Origin: a bacterium
GTDB taxonomy: Bacteria; Planctomycetota; UBA1135; UBA2386
Length of the DNA stretch: 64,000 bases
Direction: 5' to 3'
Assembly: GCA_030432695.1 (NCBI GenBank)
Contig: JAUILN010000020.1
Location: 1-64,000 of the forward strand
Within the stretch, counting starts at the first letter, position 1, and every line of letters begins with the position of its first letter. Position numbers and translations under genes: made by a program. Below are positions 1 to 8,310 of the stretch, piece by piece. The notes under the pieces were generated by a model that was not told where the DNA came from, did no database searches, and was given only the letters and a program-made list of their open reading frames with translations.

Positions 1-1931
1 GCGTCCGCGCTCCCGATGCCAACCACCGAGTCCCCGGCGTCGAGCACCGTCTCCGGGCCGATGCCGAGAACCTGCTCCCCGCCCCGCTCGATCGCGACCA
101 CGCTGAGGCCGGTCTTCTTCCTCAGCTCGGAGTCGGCCAGCGAGGTCCCCACCAGCTGACTGCCCACTTCCACCCGGAACGTCGCGACCTTCAGACCCTT
201 GATCGGGCCCTCGAGATCGACGCCCCGACCTGCACGGCCGGGGGCCATCCGGCGAAGCCCGTAGGCTCGTTCCCGGATCTCGTCGACCAGTCGCTCGACC
301 TCGTCGTCGGGCACCAGGTAGTGGCGTAGCGTCCGCGCAGTGATCTCCACGCTGGTCTCCAACTCCTGCGGCACGATCTCGTCGACCCCGAGCGCCTCGA
401 GACCCGGCACCTCCGACAGGTAGTTCGCCCGCGCGAGGATGTGCAGCTTGGGGAGGTGCTGACGAATCAATGCGACGAGGCGCTTCGTCGCCTCGGGGAC
501 GTTGGTGGCGATCACCAGGAGGCGGGCGTGCTGCAGACCGGCGGCTCGCAGAACGCTCGGACGCGTCGCGTCGCCCTGCACGATCCGGATCCCGCGGTTG
601 CGGGCGGCCCGGACCGTCTCGGCATTGAGCTCGATCACCACGAACTGGAGTCCGAGTTCTCCCAGCGACTTCGCAAGGTTCTGGCCGGCCGGCCCATAGC
701 CGACGATCACCACGTGGTCGCGGACGCCGGTCTCGATGCGGCCCGCTTCTGCCCGGGCACCCGCGAGCCGCTTGCCCAGCTGGAAGAGAACCGGCGTCGC
801 GGCGATCGACGCCACCGCGACCACCAGGAACAGTCGCTGCACGCCGGGATCGACGAGGTCGCGGCCGGCAGCGACCTGCGCGATCACGAACGAGAACTCG
901 CCGACCTGCGCGACCATCAGCGCGGCCCGCGCCGCACTCCACCAGGGCTGCCCGAACACCCGTACCGCGACGTAGGCGATCCCCGCCTTGCCGAGGACCA
1001 CGACCCCGAGCGCGCCGATCACCAGGAAGGGGTGCTCGACCACCGCCGAGATCTCGAACAGCATCCCGATCGAGAAGAAGAACAGCGACGACAGGGCGTC
1101 GCGCATCGGCTCGATCTCGCTGGTCGCCTGGTGGTGATGCTGGGAGCTGCCGATGACGACTCCGGCCAGGAAGGCCCCGAGCGCCAGCGACATGCCCAAC
1201 AAGGCGGTGGCGGTGGCGACCGCGAGGCAGATCACCAGCACGCCGAGCACGAAGATCTCGCGGCTGCGCGAACGCGCGATCTGGTCGAGGACCCGGGGGA
1301 CCACCAACCACGCGACCGCCGCGACCGCGGCGAAGGACAGCAGCGACAGCAGCAGGTCGACCAGCGTCGCACCCACCCCGACCTCTTCGCCCTCCGCGCT
1401 GCCGAGCAGCGGCAGGCTGAGCACCATGGGGACCACCGCGAGGTCCTGTGCGATGCAGATCGACAGGGCGACGCGTCCCGGCGGAGAGCCGAACTCGCCA
1501 CGGTCGGCGAGCAGGCGGGTGATCGCGGCGGTGCTCGACAGGCTGAGCAGGTAGCCGAGGAATACCGACTGGCCGAACGGCATGCCGGACAGCGCGGCGA
1601 TGCCCGCGCCGAGCAGGATGGTGCCGGCGAGCTGCAGGCCACCGGCGACCAGGACCGAGCGGCGCATCCGCGCCACCTCGGCGATGGAGAGTTCCATCCC
1701 GACGGTGAACAGCAGCACCACCACACCGACCTCGGCGAGTTGGTCGACCAGTTCCGGCTCGTAGACGAGGCCGAAGCCATGCGGACCGATCAGCGCCCCC
1801 GCCGCCAGGTATCCGACCACCGGCGGCATGCGCAGCCGCAGGAAGGCCAGGCCGACCGCCGCGCTCAGGGCGAGCACCAGCACCAGTTCCAGCAGGGTCG
1901 ACGTCAGGGCTTCGGCGAGCAGGAAGGCCAC
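1..1931 (-). CDS. KefB/CPA2-type monovalent cation:proton antiporter with TrkA domains (3' end cut by window)
   Basis: The gene enters from the left edge on the minus strand, so only its C-terminus is missing. The first 370 or so residues are a run of hydrophobic segments typical of the Na+/H+ exchanger domain, beginning MAFLLAEALTSTLLELVLVL and including the stretch RMPPVVGYLAAGALIGPHG. A Rossmann-type RCK/TrkA-N domain follows, with GYGPAGQNLA near residue 410 and the acidic strand end VVIELN; a TrkA-C domain reaches the window edge. Such proteins exchange K+ or Na+ for H+ across the inner membrane and are gated by ligands on the RCK domain. The start is GTG, because an in-frame TGA lies four codons upstream. 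It is divergent from the E1 gene, with 89 bp between the starts. Ion specificity cannot be read from the sequence. Confidence 0.88.
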   Translation of the reverse strand, partial: MAFLLAEALTSTLLELVLVLALSAAVGLAFLRLRMPPVVGYLAAGALIGPHGFGLVYEPELVDQLAEVGVVVLLFTVGMELSIAEVARMRRSVLVAGGLQLAGTILLGAGIAALSGMPFGQSVFLGYLLSLSSTAAITRLLADRGEFGSPPGRVALSICIAQDLAVVPMVLSLPLLGSAEGEEVGVGATLVDLLLSLLSFAAVAAVAWLVVPRVLDQIARSRSREIFVLGVLVICLAVATATALLGMSLALGAFLAGVVIGSSQHHHQATSEIEPMRDALSSLFFFSIGMLFEISAVVEHPFLVIGALGVVVLGKAGIAYVAVRVFGQPWWSAARAALMVAQVGEFSFVIAQVAAGRDLVDPGVQRLFLVVAVASIAATPVLFQLGKRLAGARAEAGRIETGVRDHVVIVGYGPAGQNLAKSLGELGLQFVVIELNAETVRAARNRGIRIVQGDATRPSVLRAAGLQHARLLVIATNVPEATKRLVALIRQHLPKLHILARANYLSEVPGLEALGVDEIVPQELETSVEITARTLRHYLVPDDEVERLVDEIRERAYGLRRMAPGRAGRGVDLEGPIKGLKVATFRVEVGSQLVGTSLADSELRKKTGLSVVAIERGGEQVLGIGPETVLDAGDSVVGIGSAD

Positions 1932-2020
1932 GACTCCGGATCATCCCGAGCCGACGGACCGGAGCCAGGGTTTGCCGTTCCGAGGTGCCGGATGTTCGCG
2001 GTAGCTTCAGCCGCCCTCCC

Positions 2021-4279
2021 ATGTCCGTCCGCCGAGAGCACAAGGTCGCAGGCCGTCTCGACGCCCTGCTCGATGCACATCCGGGGCTCGACCCCGACCG
2101 CGGCGGCCCGATGGACGGGCCGATCGTCCCCGGCCTGGCGCTGACGCGCCGGACCGCGGTGCGCATCTTCGAGTCCTGCCTGCAGTCGCGCGCGCAGGAC
2201 TTCGAAGCCCGGCGGATGAAGGACGAGGGCCGCAGCTACTACACGATCGGCTCGAGCGGCCACGAGGCGAACGCGGTGTTCGGCCACCTGCTGCGCACCA
2301 CCGATCCCGCTCTGCTCCACTACCGCTCGGGCGCGTTCCTCGCCGCGCGCCAACGCCGGGCGCCGGGCCAGACCCCACTGTTCGACGCGATGCTGTCGTT
2401 CGCAGCGTCGTCCGACGATCCGGTATCGGGTGGTCGCCACAAGGTGCTCGGCAGCTTCGAGCTGTGGGTACCGCCGCAGACCAGCACCATCGCCAGCCAT
2501 CTGCCCAAGGCGGTGGGGATGGCCTACGCACTGGCGCGGATGGAGCGGCACGGGTTGCGGCCGGCGATCCCCGGGGACTCGATCGTCTACTGCTCGTTCG
2601 GCGATGCCTCGGCCAACCACGCGACGGCCCAGGCGGGTTTCACCGCGGCGGCGGCGTCCGCGCTGCACCGTCAGCCCTGTCCCGTGCTGTTCGCCTGCGA
2701 GGACAATGGCATCGGCATCTCGACCCGCACACCCCACGACTACATCGAGCGCTGCTTCCGCCGCCGCGAAGGGCTGACCTACTTCGCCGCCGACGGCCGA
2801 GACCTGGCCGGCGCCTACACCCAGGCGCAGGCAGCCATCGAGCACTGCCGTCGCACCCGCCGTCCGGTGTTCTTCCATCTGCGGACCGTGCGCCTGCTCG
2901 GCCACGCCGGCAGCGACGTCGAGACCGTCTACCGGACCGCCGAGGAACTCGAGCAGGCCGAGGCACAGGACCCGCTGCTGGCGTTCGCCGACCTGCTCCT
3001 GGCGACCGGTGCGATCAGTCGCGAGGGCCTGCTGGCGATGCGCGACGACATGCTGGAGCGCGTCCGGCGCTGTGGAGCGGAGGCCTCGGAGCGACCGAAG
3101 CTCACCACCGCCGCGGCGGTGCGCGCTCCGCTCGACCTACCAGATCCGGCGGCGGTGAAGGTGCCGGTCGCCGACGAGGAAGCGCGCAAGCGGGCGTTCG
3201 GTGGCCGGCTGCCGGAACACGAGGACCGGCGGCGGCCGATGGGTCTGCGGCTCAGCCAGGGGCTGCGCGACGTGATGCTCGCCTGGCCCCAGACCTTCGT
3301 CTTCGGCGAAGACGTGGCCCGCAAGGGCGGGGTCTACCACGTCACCAACGGGCTCTGGGAGACCTTCGGCAGCGGTCGGGTCTTCAACACCATCCTCGAC
3401 GAGACCACCATCCTGGGCCTCGCCCAGGGCATGGCGCAGGTCGGTTGCCTGCCGATCCCGGAGGTCCAGTACCTGGCCTACCTGCACAACGCGATCGACC
3501 AGATCCGCGGGGAGGCGGCGAGCCTGCAGTTCTTCAGTGCGAACCGGTTCGCCAACCCGATGGTCGTGCGGATCGCCGGCTACGCCTACCAGCGCGGCTT
3601 CGGCGGTCACTTCCACAACGACAACTCGATCGGCGCACTGCTGGAGATTCCGGGCCTGGTGATCGCCTCGCCGAGCCGAGGCGACGACGCGGTCGGCATG
3701 CTGCGGACCTGCGTGGCGACCGCCGCACAGTTCGGCAAGGTCTGCGTGTTCCTGGAACCGATCGCGCTCTACCACCAGAAGGACCTGTTCGAGCCGGGCG
3801 ACGGGCTGTGGGAATGGGAGTATCCGGCTCCCCCGCAAGCCGTGCCGCTCGGCGAAGCCGCCGTGCACGGCGCGGGCGAGCACGACCAGTTGACGATCGT
3901 GAGCTGGGCCAACGGCTTCTACATGTCGCTCAAGGCGCAGGCACAGCTCGCCCGGGAGGGGATCGCGGTGCGGGTCGTCGACCTGCGGTGGCTGGCGCCG
4001 CTGCCGCACGACACCGTGGCGGAGCAGGCCGCCGCCACCGGGCGGGTGCTGGTGGTGGACGAATGCCGGAAGACCGGCGCGGGTCCGTCCGCCGCGATCC
4101 TCGCCGACCTCGCGACCCGGCGGGAGACCCGTGGCGTGGTGATGGAACGCGTCGCCGGCGAGGACAGCTACGTGCCGCTCGCCGACGCCGCCAATCTGGT
4201 GTTGGTGCAGACCGACGACATCGTGGCTGCGGCCCGTCGCCTGGTCGCCGAGCAGCCGATCGACGGAGGTGCCCGATGA
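2021..4279 (+). CDS. Fused alpha/beta 2-oxoacid dehydrogenase E1 (thiamine-diphosphate dependent)
   Basis: This 752-residue protein joins both E1 subunits of a 2-oxoacid dehydrogenase, probably of the branched-chain or pyruvate class. The alpha half has the diphosphate-binding motif GDASANH at residues 194-200, closing with DNGIGIS from residue 228, and GSSGHEA around residue 80. The beta half starts near residue 400 with a transketolase-type pyrimidine-binding domain (FGEDVARKGGVY, ILDETTILGLAQGMAQ) and ends with a transketolase C-terminal domain. The enzyme decarboxylates a 2-oxoacid and passes the acyl group to a lipoyl E2, but no E2 or E3 gene is visible nearby. ATG at 2021 is preferred over an in-frame GTG at 1985 because homology begins later. 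The stop overlaps the next start as ATGA. The exact substrate is open. Confidence 0.88.
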   Translation: MSVRREHKVAGRLDALLDAHPGLDPDRGGPMDGPIVPGLALTRRTAVRIFESCLQSRAQDFEARRMKDEGRSYYTIGSSGHEANAVFGHLLRTTDPALLHYRSGAFLAARQRRAPGQTPLFDAMLSFAASSDDPVSGGRHKVLGSFELWVPPQTSTIASHLPKAVGMAYALARMERHGLRPAIPGDSIVYCSFGDASANHATAQAGFTAAAASALHRQPCPVLFACEDNGIGISTRTPHDYIERCFRRREGLTYFAADGRDLAGAYTQAQAAIEHCRRTRRPVFFHLRTVRLLGHAGSDVETVYRTAEELEQAEAQDPLLAFADLLLATGAISREGLLAMRDDMLERVRRCGAEASERPKLTTAAAVRAPLDLPDPAAVKVPVADEEARKRAFGGRLPEHEDRRRPMGLRLSQGLRDVMLAWPQTFVFGEDVARKGGVYHVTNGLWETFGSGRVFNTILDETTILGLAQGMAQVGCLPIPEVQYLAYLHNAIDQIRGEAASLQFFSANRFANPMVVRIAGYAYQRGFGGHFHNDNSIGALLEIPGLVIASPSRGDDAVGMLRTCVATAAQFGKVCVFLEPIALYHQKDLFEPGDGLWEWEYPAPPQAVPLGEAAVHGAGEHDQLTIVSWANGFYMSLKAQAQLAREGIAVRVVDLRWLAPLPHDTVAEQAAATGRVLVVDECRKTGAGPSAAILADLATRRETRGVVMERVAGEDSYVPLADAANLVLVQTDDIVAAARRLVAEQPIDGGAR

Positions 4280-5301
4280 CCACCACGAACGACCCACGCC
4301 CGAGTGCCGTGCTGCTGTGCCCGGGCCGCGGCAGCTACGGCAAGCCGGAACTCGGCTCGATCACCCGGAACCTTCGGCCCGAAGGCCCGGTCGCCGAGGC
4401 GCTGGCCGAGGCCGACCGACTGCGGGCTACGGCGGGGCAACCGACGATCACCGAGCTGGACAACGCCGAGCAGTTCCGGCCCCGGCTCCACCTCGACGGC
4501 AGAAACGCGGCCGAGCTGATCCACTTCGCGACGCTGGCCCACCTGGAGCACCTACGCGAGAAGTACCGGATCGTCGCGGTCGCCGGCAACTCGCTGGGAT
4601 GGTACTCCGCGCTGCCCGCGGCCGGCTCGCTGGCGCCGACCGAGAGCGCGCAGATGGTGCGAACCATGGCCGGACTTCAGGAGCTGGCTGCTGGTGCACA
4701 GCTCCTGACCACCACGGTCGGCGCCGATTGGCTACCTGATCCGCGCCTCGTCGCTGAGGTCGACGGTGCGCTCCACGCCACCCTGGAACTCGGACCGGAG
4801 TTCCTGGTGGCCCGTTCGATCCGCCTGGGAGGGCACGAGGTCCTGGCCGGCACGGCGAAGGGGGTGGCACGGCTGCTCGAACTCCTGCCGAAGGTCGAGA
4901 CCGAGGCGCGGAGCTTCCCGATCCAGCTGGCCGGCCACGGCCCGTTCCACACCGAGCTGTGTGGCGAGGTCGCCAAGCGCGCCACCGCCGAACTCGCGCA
5001 CCTGCCGCTGCGGATGCCGGCGGTCCACCTGATCGACGGCCGGGGCGGTCTGCACACCCCCTGGTCGGCGAACCCCGCCGAGCTGCTGCACTACACGACC
5101 GACACGCAGGTGCGGACGACGTTCGACTTCACGGCCGCGGTGCGCACTGCGATCCGCGAGTTCCAGCCGGACGTGTTGCTCTGCGCGGGACCGGGGACGA
5201 GTCTGCGCGCGCCGGTCGGGCATGTGGTGCTCGCCGAGCGATGGCGCGGCATCGACTCGAAGCAGGCGCTGTTCGCGAGCGGGTTGGTGGCGGTGGAGTG
5301 A
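4276..5301 (+). CDS. FabD-like acyltransferase (malonyl-CoA:ACP transacylase fold)
   Basis: The 341-residue product has the alpha/beta acyltransferase fold of malonyl-CoA:ACP transacylases. The nucleophile elbow is GNSLGW at residues 104-109, with Ser106, and the partner histidine is probably His225 in GHGPFHTEL. The N-terminal CPGRGSYGK replaces the usual FPGQGSQ and the sequence diverges between the motifs, so it is unlikely to be the housekeeping FabD. Its ATG overlaps the E1 stop codon, which indicates translational coupling. The likely link is that acyl groups made by the oxoacid dehydrogenase are used for acyl-carrier chemistry such as branched-chain priming; this is inference. Acyl donor and acceptor are unknown. 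Confidence 0.78.
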   Translation: MTTTNDPRPSAVLLCPGRGSYGKPELGSITRNLRPEGPVAEALAEADRLRATAGQPTITELDNAEQFRPRLHLDGRNAAELIHFATLAHLEHLREKYRIVAVAGNSLGWYSALPAAGSLAPTESAQMVRTMAGLQELAAGAQLLTTTVGADWLPDPRLVAEVDGALHATLELGPEFLVARSIRLGGHEVLAGTAKGVARLLELLPKVETEARSFPIQLAGHGPFHTELCGEVAKRATAELAHLPLRMPAVHLIDGRGGLHTPWSANPAELLHYTTDTQVRTTFDFTAAVRTAIREFQPDVLLCAGPGTSLRAPVGHVVLAERWRGIDSKQALFASGLVAVE

Positions 5302-5332
5302 CCGGTCCGGTCACCGCGGTCCCAGCTCGCCG

Positions 5333-5371
5333 AGTTCTCAGCTCATCGAGTTCTCAGCTCATCGAGTTTTG
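5333..5371. repeat. Tandem 16-bp repeat over the 3' end of the exonuclease gene
   Basis: The unit CGAGTTCTCAGCTCAT occurs twice, followed by a third partial copy CGAGTTTT. Read on the minus strand, the first copy encodes the last codons and stop of the exonuclease gene, and the others lie just past the stop. It looks like a local slippage duplication between two convergent genes. No function is apparent. Confidence 0.8.
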
Positions 5372-6040
5372 CAGGGCGTTCTCGCAGAACCTGGCGAGGC
5401 CCGCGACGTCGCGAGGCAGGTCCTCGTAGCGCTCGAGCTGCGCCAGCAGGACATCGAGGGTGGCGTCCGCATCCTTGACCGCGGAGTGCCGGTTCGCGTC
5501 GTCCAAAGACACGTTGGCTCCGCCCTCGTCGGCGGCATCGCGCTGCGCGAAGTCCGCCGCCTGGTCGCGACCGCAGAAGTGCAACACCGCGTTGTTGAGG
5601 TTGCGGGGACCCTGGATGAACCGGTCCCAGCTCGGCTCCTTCGCCACGAAGATGGTCCGCGCGTCGACCACGAGCCGCCCCTCCATCGAGAAGTCGAGCT
5701 GGTGGCGGGCCATCTCGGCCATCCACATCGGCAGGTCGTAGCCGATGACGTTGAAGCCGGCGAGGTCGCCATCGCCCAGGAACTCGAGCAATTCATCCGC
5801 CGCCCGGGACAACGGCGGCTCGCCGAACAGGCCACGGACATCGTCGTTGCGAATCCCATGGATCCGGGTCGCCGATTCGGGGATGTCGATCCCCGGATCG
5901 ACCCGCTTCTGGATCGACTCGCGGCGCCCATCAGGGTGCAGCTTCACGAGACCGACCTCGACGATCCGGTCGTTCGCGGTGTCGAGACCGGTGGTCTCCA
6001 GGTCGAAACAGACCAATGGCCTGGCCAGCTGCAGGATCAT
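5354..6040 (-). CDS. DnaQ-like 3'-5' exonuclease (DEDDh family)
   Basis: The 228-residue protein has all three exonuclease motifs of the DEDDh class. Motif I is DLETTG with Asp13 and Glu15, motif II is FNVIGYDL with Asp102, and motif III is HSAVKD with His185 and Asp190. Members bind two metal ions and remove nucleotides from DNA or RNA 3' ends. The protein is a stand-alone domain without polymerase, BRCT or UvrC-like parts, so it could be a proofreading subunit, a repair nuclease or an RNA-trimming enzyme. ATG at 6040 is chosen because the motif I strand starts nine residues later, and the longer upstream reading adds an arginine-rich tail unlike coding sequence. It converges with the acyltransferase gene. 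Confidence 0.88.
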   Translation of the reverse strand: MILQLARPLVCFDLETTGLDTANDRIVEVGLVKLHPDGRRESIQKRVDPGIDIPESATRIHGIRNDDVRGLFGEPPLSRAADELLEFLGDGDLAGFNVIGYDLPMWMAEMARHQLDFSMEGRLVVDARTIFVAKEPSWDRFIQGPRNLNNAVLHFCGRDQAADFAQRDAADEGGANVSLDDANRHSAVKDADATLDVLLAQLERYEDLPRDVAGLARFCENALQNSMS

Positions 6041-6174
6041 GCGGCGTCCTCGGGTTCGCAGTGTTCGGCCGGCACCCCTCCCGGGCCCGGTACTCCGAAG
6101 ATAGTGCCGGCGTCGCCGACGTCGACTCTCGTGTCCTGGATCCTTGCACCGCTGTGGATGCGGGTCCCGCCCGA

Positions 6175-6762
6175 TCACACCACGTCGCCGAGCCAGCGCG
6201 GCTCGAGGCGGTCAGCGAGGCTCTCCCAGTGCGCCGCGCCTTCCGGTCGGCGCTGGAGCCCTCGCATGGTGCGCACGATCCGTTGGTCTTCGAGGCAGCC
6301 CAGCTGGCTGGCGAACGGGAACAGCGCGCTCTCCTCGAGCCGCATGTGCCGCCGGAGTCGCCGCGAGTAGGCCATCGCCAGAGCCGCGAAGCCCTCGCGT
6401 TCCTCCTCGAGCAGTTCCCCGGGCTCCCAGAACAGACTCAGGGACTGCAGGAGTTCGCGGGTCTCCGCATGGTCGGCGACGAGTTCACCCACGATCTCCG
6501 CTGCCCGGTCATCCCCCTCGGCCAACGCCAGCGGATAGACGGCGACATCCTCCTTGGCGTGGTGTTCGACCTCGACGAACTCCCTGAAGAAGCCAATCAA
6601 CTCCGCCACGTCGTTGGACGGAAACCCCACGCCCGAACGGACTCCACGCGCAATCGCGTCGAGGACCGCCAGCATCCGGCGCGTCAGGGCATGCTCGCTC
6701 TCCAGCACTTCGAGGGTCGACAACGAGGTGGACCTCCAAGGCCTCACGACCACCGCGGTCAT
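6175..6762 (-). CDS. Hemerythrin-like diiron protein
   Basis: The 195-residue all-helical protein carries the hemerythrin ligand pattern: His24, then EHHAKED with His67 and Glu71, then His98 in VADHAE, then HMRLEE with His139 and Glu143 or Glu144. This is the HHE-domain set for a non-haem diiron centre that binds O2 or senses oxygen, NO or iron. There is no membrane segment and no attached signalling domain, so it is probably a soluble cytoplasmic oxygen carrier, sensor or repair factor. It lies upstream of and divergent from the lexA operon, sharing a 163-bp region that contains GAAC repeats, so co-regulation with the SOS response is possible but unproven. Confidence 0.85.
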   Translation of the reverse strand: MTAVVVRPWRSTSLSTLEVLESEHALTRRMLAVLDAIARGVRSGVGFPSNDVAELIGFFREFVEVEHHAKEDVAVYPLALAEGDDRAAEIVGELVADHAETRELLQSLSLFWEPGELLEEEREGFAALAMAYSRRLRRHMRLEESALFPFASQLGCLEDQRIVRTMRGLQRRPEGAAHWESLADRLEPRWLGDVV

Positions 6763-6886
6763 GCGCGGGGGAATGTCCCGTCCACGCCTGGATTTCCGGG
6801 CAACTCACCGGCCGACCACTCCAACCCCCGGCCGAGGGCACCCTGACGAACACCGAACATTCTGAAGATTCGGGTTGTGTTCGGTA

Positions 6887-6925
6887 GAACGGACCCCGAA
6901 CATCCATCCCGAACAGAGGTCGAAC
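6887..6925. promoter_or_regulatory. Two GAAC-N7-GAAC direct repeats: candidate LexA operators
   Basis: GAAC occurs at 6887-6890 and 6898-6901, and again at 6911-6914 and 6922-6925, so each pair is separated by exactly seven bases. GAAC-N7-GAAC is the complement of GTTC-N7-GTTC, the LexA box known from alphaproteobacteria. The second repeat ends at the base before the ATG of the gene at 6926, which lies just upstream of lexA. Autoregulation by LexA is the simplest reading. Additional half-sites lie at 6848 and 6855, and an inverted GTTC is at 6879. Confidence 0.5.
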
Positions 6926-7654
6926 ATGACGAACGCCAGCACCAACCCGTCCGCGCACCAGATCGAGGGTCCTGACGCAGCCGCCCACTGCGTGGCGTCC
7001 GGCAGAAGTCAGGTTCGAGTCGTTCGACAGGTCCGGAAGGACCAGCCGAAGCGGCTCAGGCAGCCGATGCTGCCCTTCGATGCCGCGGGGCGGAACGATG
7101 CCGCGGGGCGGAACGACGCCGCGGGGCGGAACGACGCGATCGGAATGGCTGCAGGCTCCGAGATCGAGCCGGATCAGGAGCGCGCATCGACCCAAGGTGG
7201 ACCATCGAGACGGCGACATCCACGGGAGAGCGGCCAGTCTCCCGAGCCGCAGATCCGCACGCGTCGAACCGAGGAGAGTGCGCCGGCCGAGTCGTGGAAC
7301 ACGGCAGTGCCGTGCACAAGCAGGAAGCGCATCACCCTGGATACCACCAGCTGGAAGGGTGATGTCGGGACTGTTGTTGGGTCGACGGGCGACCCGTCAG
7401 CAGCGCCTCGTTCCGGTGCCGAGGTGGAAGCTGGCGGAGAGGAAGCTGGCGGATCCAAGCGTCTTCCGGACCGAGCCACGACCTCGACGCTGGTGGCATC
7501 GACGCAGCTGGCATCGACGCAGGTGCTCGCCATCGACAATCTGCCAGCACCCCGCGGTCGATTCCCGCGGATCGTGGAGTCACTCGGCGCAATCGAGGCC
7601 GTAGCGACGGCGTTCGTCGTCTCGGTCTTCCTCGCCGCCGCGATCTGTCTGTGA
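6926..7654 (+). CDS. Hypothetical protein with C-terminal membrane segment, first gene of the lexA operon
   Basis: I do not recognise this 242-residue protein. Its codon third positions are G/C-rich throughout, which supports a real gene, and an AGAGG ribosome-binding site stands six bases before ATG 6926. The body is polar, low in predicted structure and rich in Ser, Thr, Arg and Gly. It contains AAGRND three times near residues 52-70, just after the sequence QPMLPFD. The last 20 or so residues (AVATAFVVSVFLAAAICL) form one hydrophobic segment ending at the stop, as in tail-anchored proteins. The gene sits 35 bp upstream of lexA behind candidate LexA boxes, so it may be DNA-damage inducible. 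A checkpoint or division-inhibitor role, as for YneA or SidA in other phyla, is only a guess from context. Confidence 0.6.
   Translation: MTNASTNPSAHQIEGPDAAAHCVASGRSQVRVVRQVRKDQPKRLRQPMLPFDAAGRNDAAGRNDAAGRNDAIGMAAGSEIEPDQERASTQGGPSRRRHPRESGQSPEPQIRTRRTEESAPAESWNTAVPCTSRKRITLDTTSWKGDVGTVVGSTGDPSAAPRSGAEVEAGGEEAGGSKRLPDRATTSTLVASTQLASTQVLAIDNLPAPRGRFPRIVESLGAIEAVATAFVVSVFLAAAICL
7081..7134 (+). repeat. Three tandem 18-bp units within the lexA-upstream gene
   Basis: The unit TGCCGCGGGGCGGAACGA occurs at 7081-7098, 7099-7116 and 7117-7134, with one T/C change in the third copy. It encodes a threefold hexapeptide in the reading frame of the gene at 6926. Being a multiple of three, copy-number changes would keep the frame. 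Confidence 0.9.
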
Positions 7655-7689
7655 ATCTTCCCCAACGGTCCCAGCCGAGGAGAACAACG

Positions 7690-8310
7690 ATGTTCCTGAT
7701 GCTCACCGAGAAGCAGATCCGGGTTCTCCGGTTCTTCCGTGACTACCGCCAGGCACACGGCATCTCGCCAACCCTCGAAGAAGCTGCAGAGGCGCTCGGC
7801 TGCAGCAAGATCACGATCTTCGAGCACGTGAAGAACCTCGAGGAGAAGGGCGCGGTACGCCGGGACCCGATGAAGGCCCGCTCGGTGGCGATCCTCTACG
7901 ACCCCGACTCCGAATCGCACGAGCCGCCGGACATGATCCCGGAGCTTCCGATTGCCGGCACCATTGCCGCAGGGCGGCCGATCGAAGCGGTGGAACACAT
8001 CGAGCGAGTTCCGTTGACCGATCTCGTCCCAACCGGTGACGACTTCTACGTCCTTCGCGTCAGCGGGAAGTCGATGATCGAAGACCACATCGACGACGGA
8101 GACTTCGTGGTCATCAAGCGGCAGAGCACGGCCCGGAACGGCGAAGTGGTTGTCGCCATCGTCGACGACGAGGAGGCGACCCTGAAGCGCTACTACCTGG
8201 AGAACGGGCGCGTCCGTCTGCAACCCGCCAACTCCAGCCTCGAGCCGACCTTCCCGGATCGCATCGAGATCCGAGGAGTCCTCAAGGGCGTCATCCGGCA
8301 GTTCCGGTGA
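7690..8310 (+). CDS. lexA: LexA repressor, SOS response regulator
   Basis: The 206-residue protein has an N-terminal winged helix (TEKQIRVLRFFRDY, then TLEEAAEALGCSKITIFEHV) and a C-terminal S24 autopeptidase domain. The cleavage site is Ala94-Gly95 in IAAGRP, the nucleophile is Ser128 in SGKSMI, and the general base is Lys166 in EEATLKRYY. In the known system RecA filaments trigger self-cleavage, lifting repression of DNA-repair genes. ATG 7690 follows a GAGGAGA ribosome-binding site by seven bases. An inverted GAAC-N6-GTTC (7682-7695) spans the start codon but does not match a standard LexA box. The gene overlaps the next start as GTGA. The recognition helix differs from the E. coli one, in line with a different operator. 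Confidence 0.95.
   Translation: MFLMLTEKQIRVLRFFRDYRQAHGISPTLEEAAEALGCSKITIFEHVKNLEEKGAVRRDPMKARSVAILYDPDSESHEPPDMIPELPIAGTIAAGRPIEAVEHIERVPLTDLVPTGDDFYVLRVSGKSMIEDHIDDGDFVVIKRQSTARNGEVVVAIVDDEEATLKRYYLENGRVRLQPANSSLEPTFPDRIEIRGVLKGVIRQFR

Noticed and set aside
441..2144. A long plus-strand open frame opposite the antiporter
   Set aside because: The minus strand encodes a clear KefB-like protein with RCK domain; the plus frame is a compositional shadow rich in Arg, Gln and His.
7117..7134. CRISPR-like repeat reading of the 18-bp units at 7081-7134
   Set aside because: There are no spacers, the units are directly adjacent, and they fit the reading frame of a gene.
7682..7695. GAAC-N6-GTTC at the lexA start codon as a Bacillus-type LexA box
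   Set aside because: The known Gram-positive box has a four-base spacer; the six-base spacing and overlap with the ribosome-binding site argue against it.
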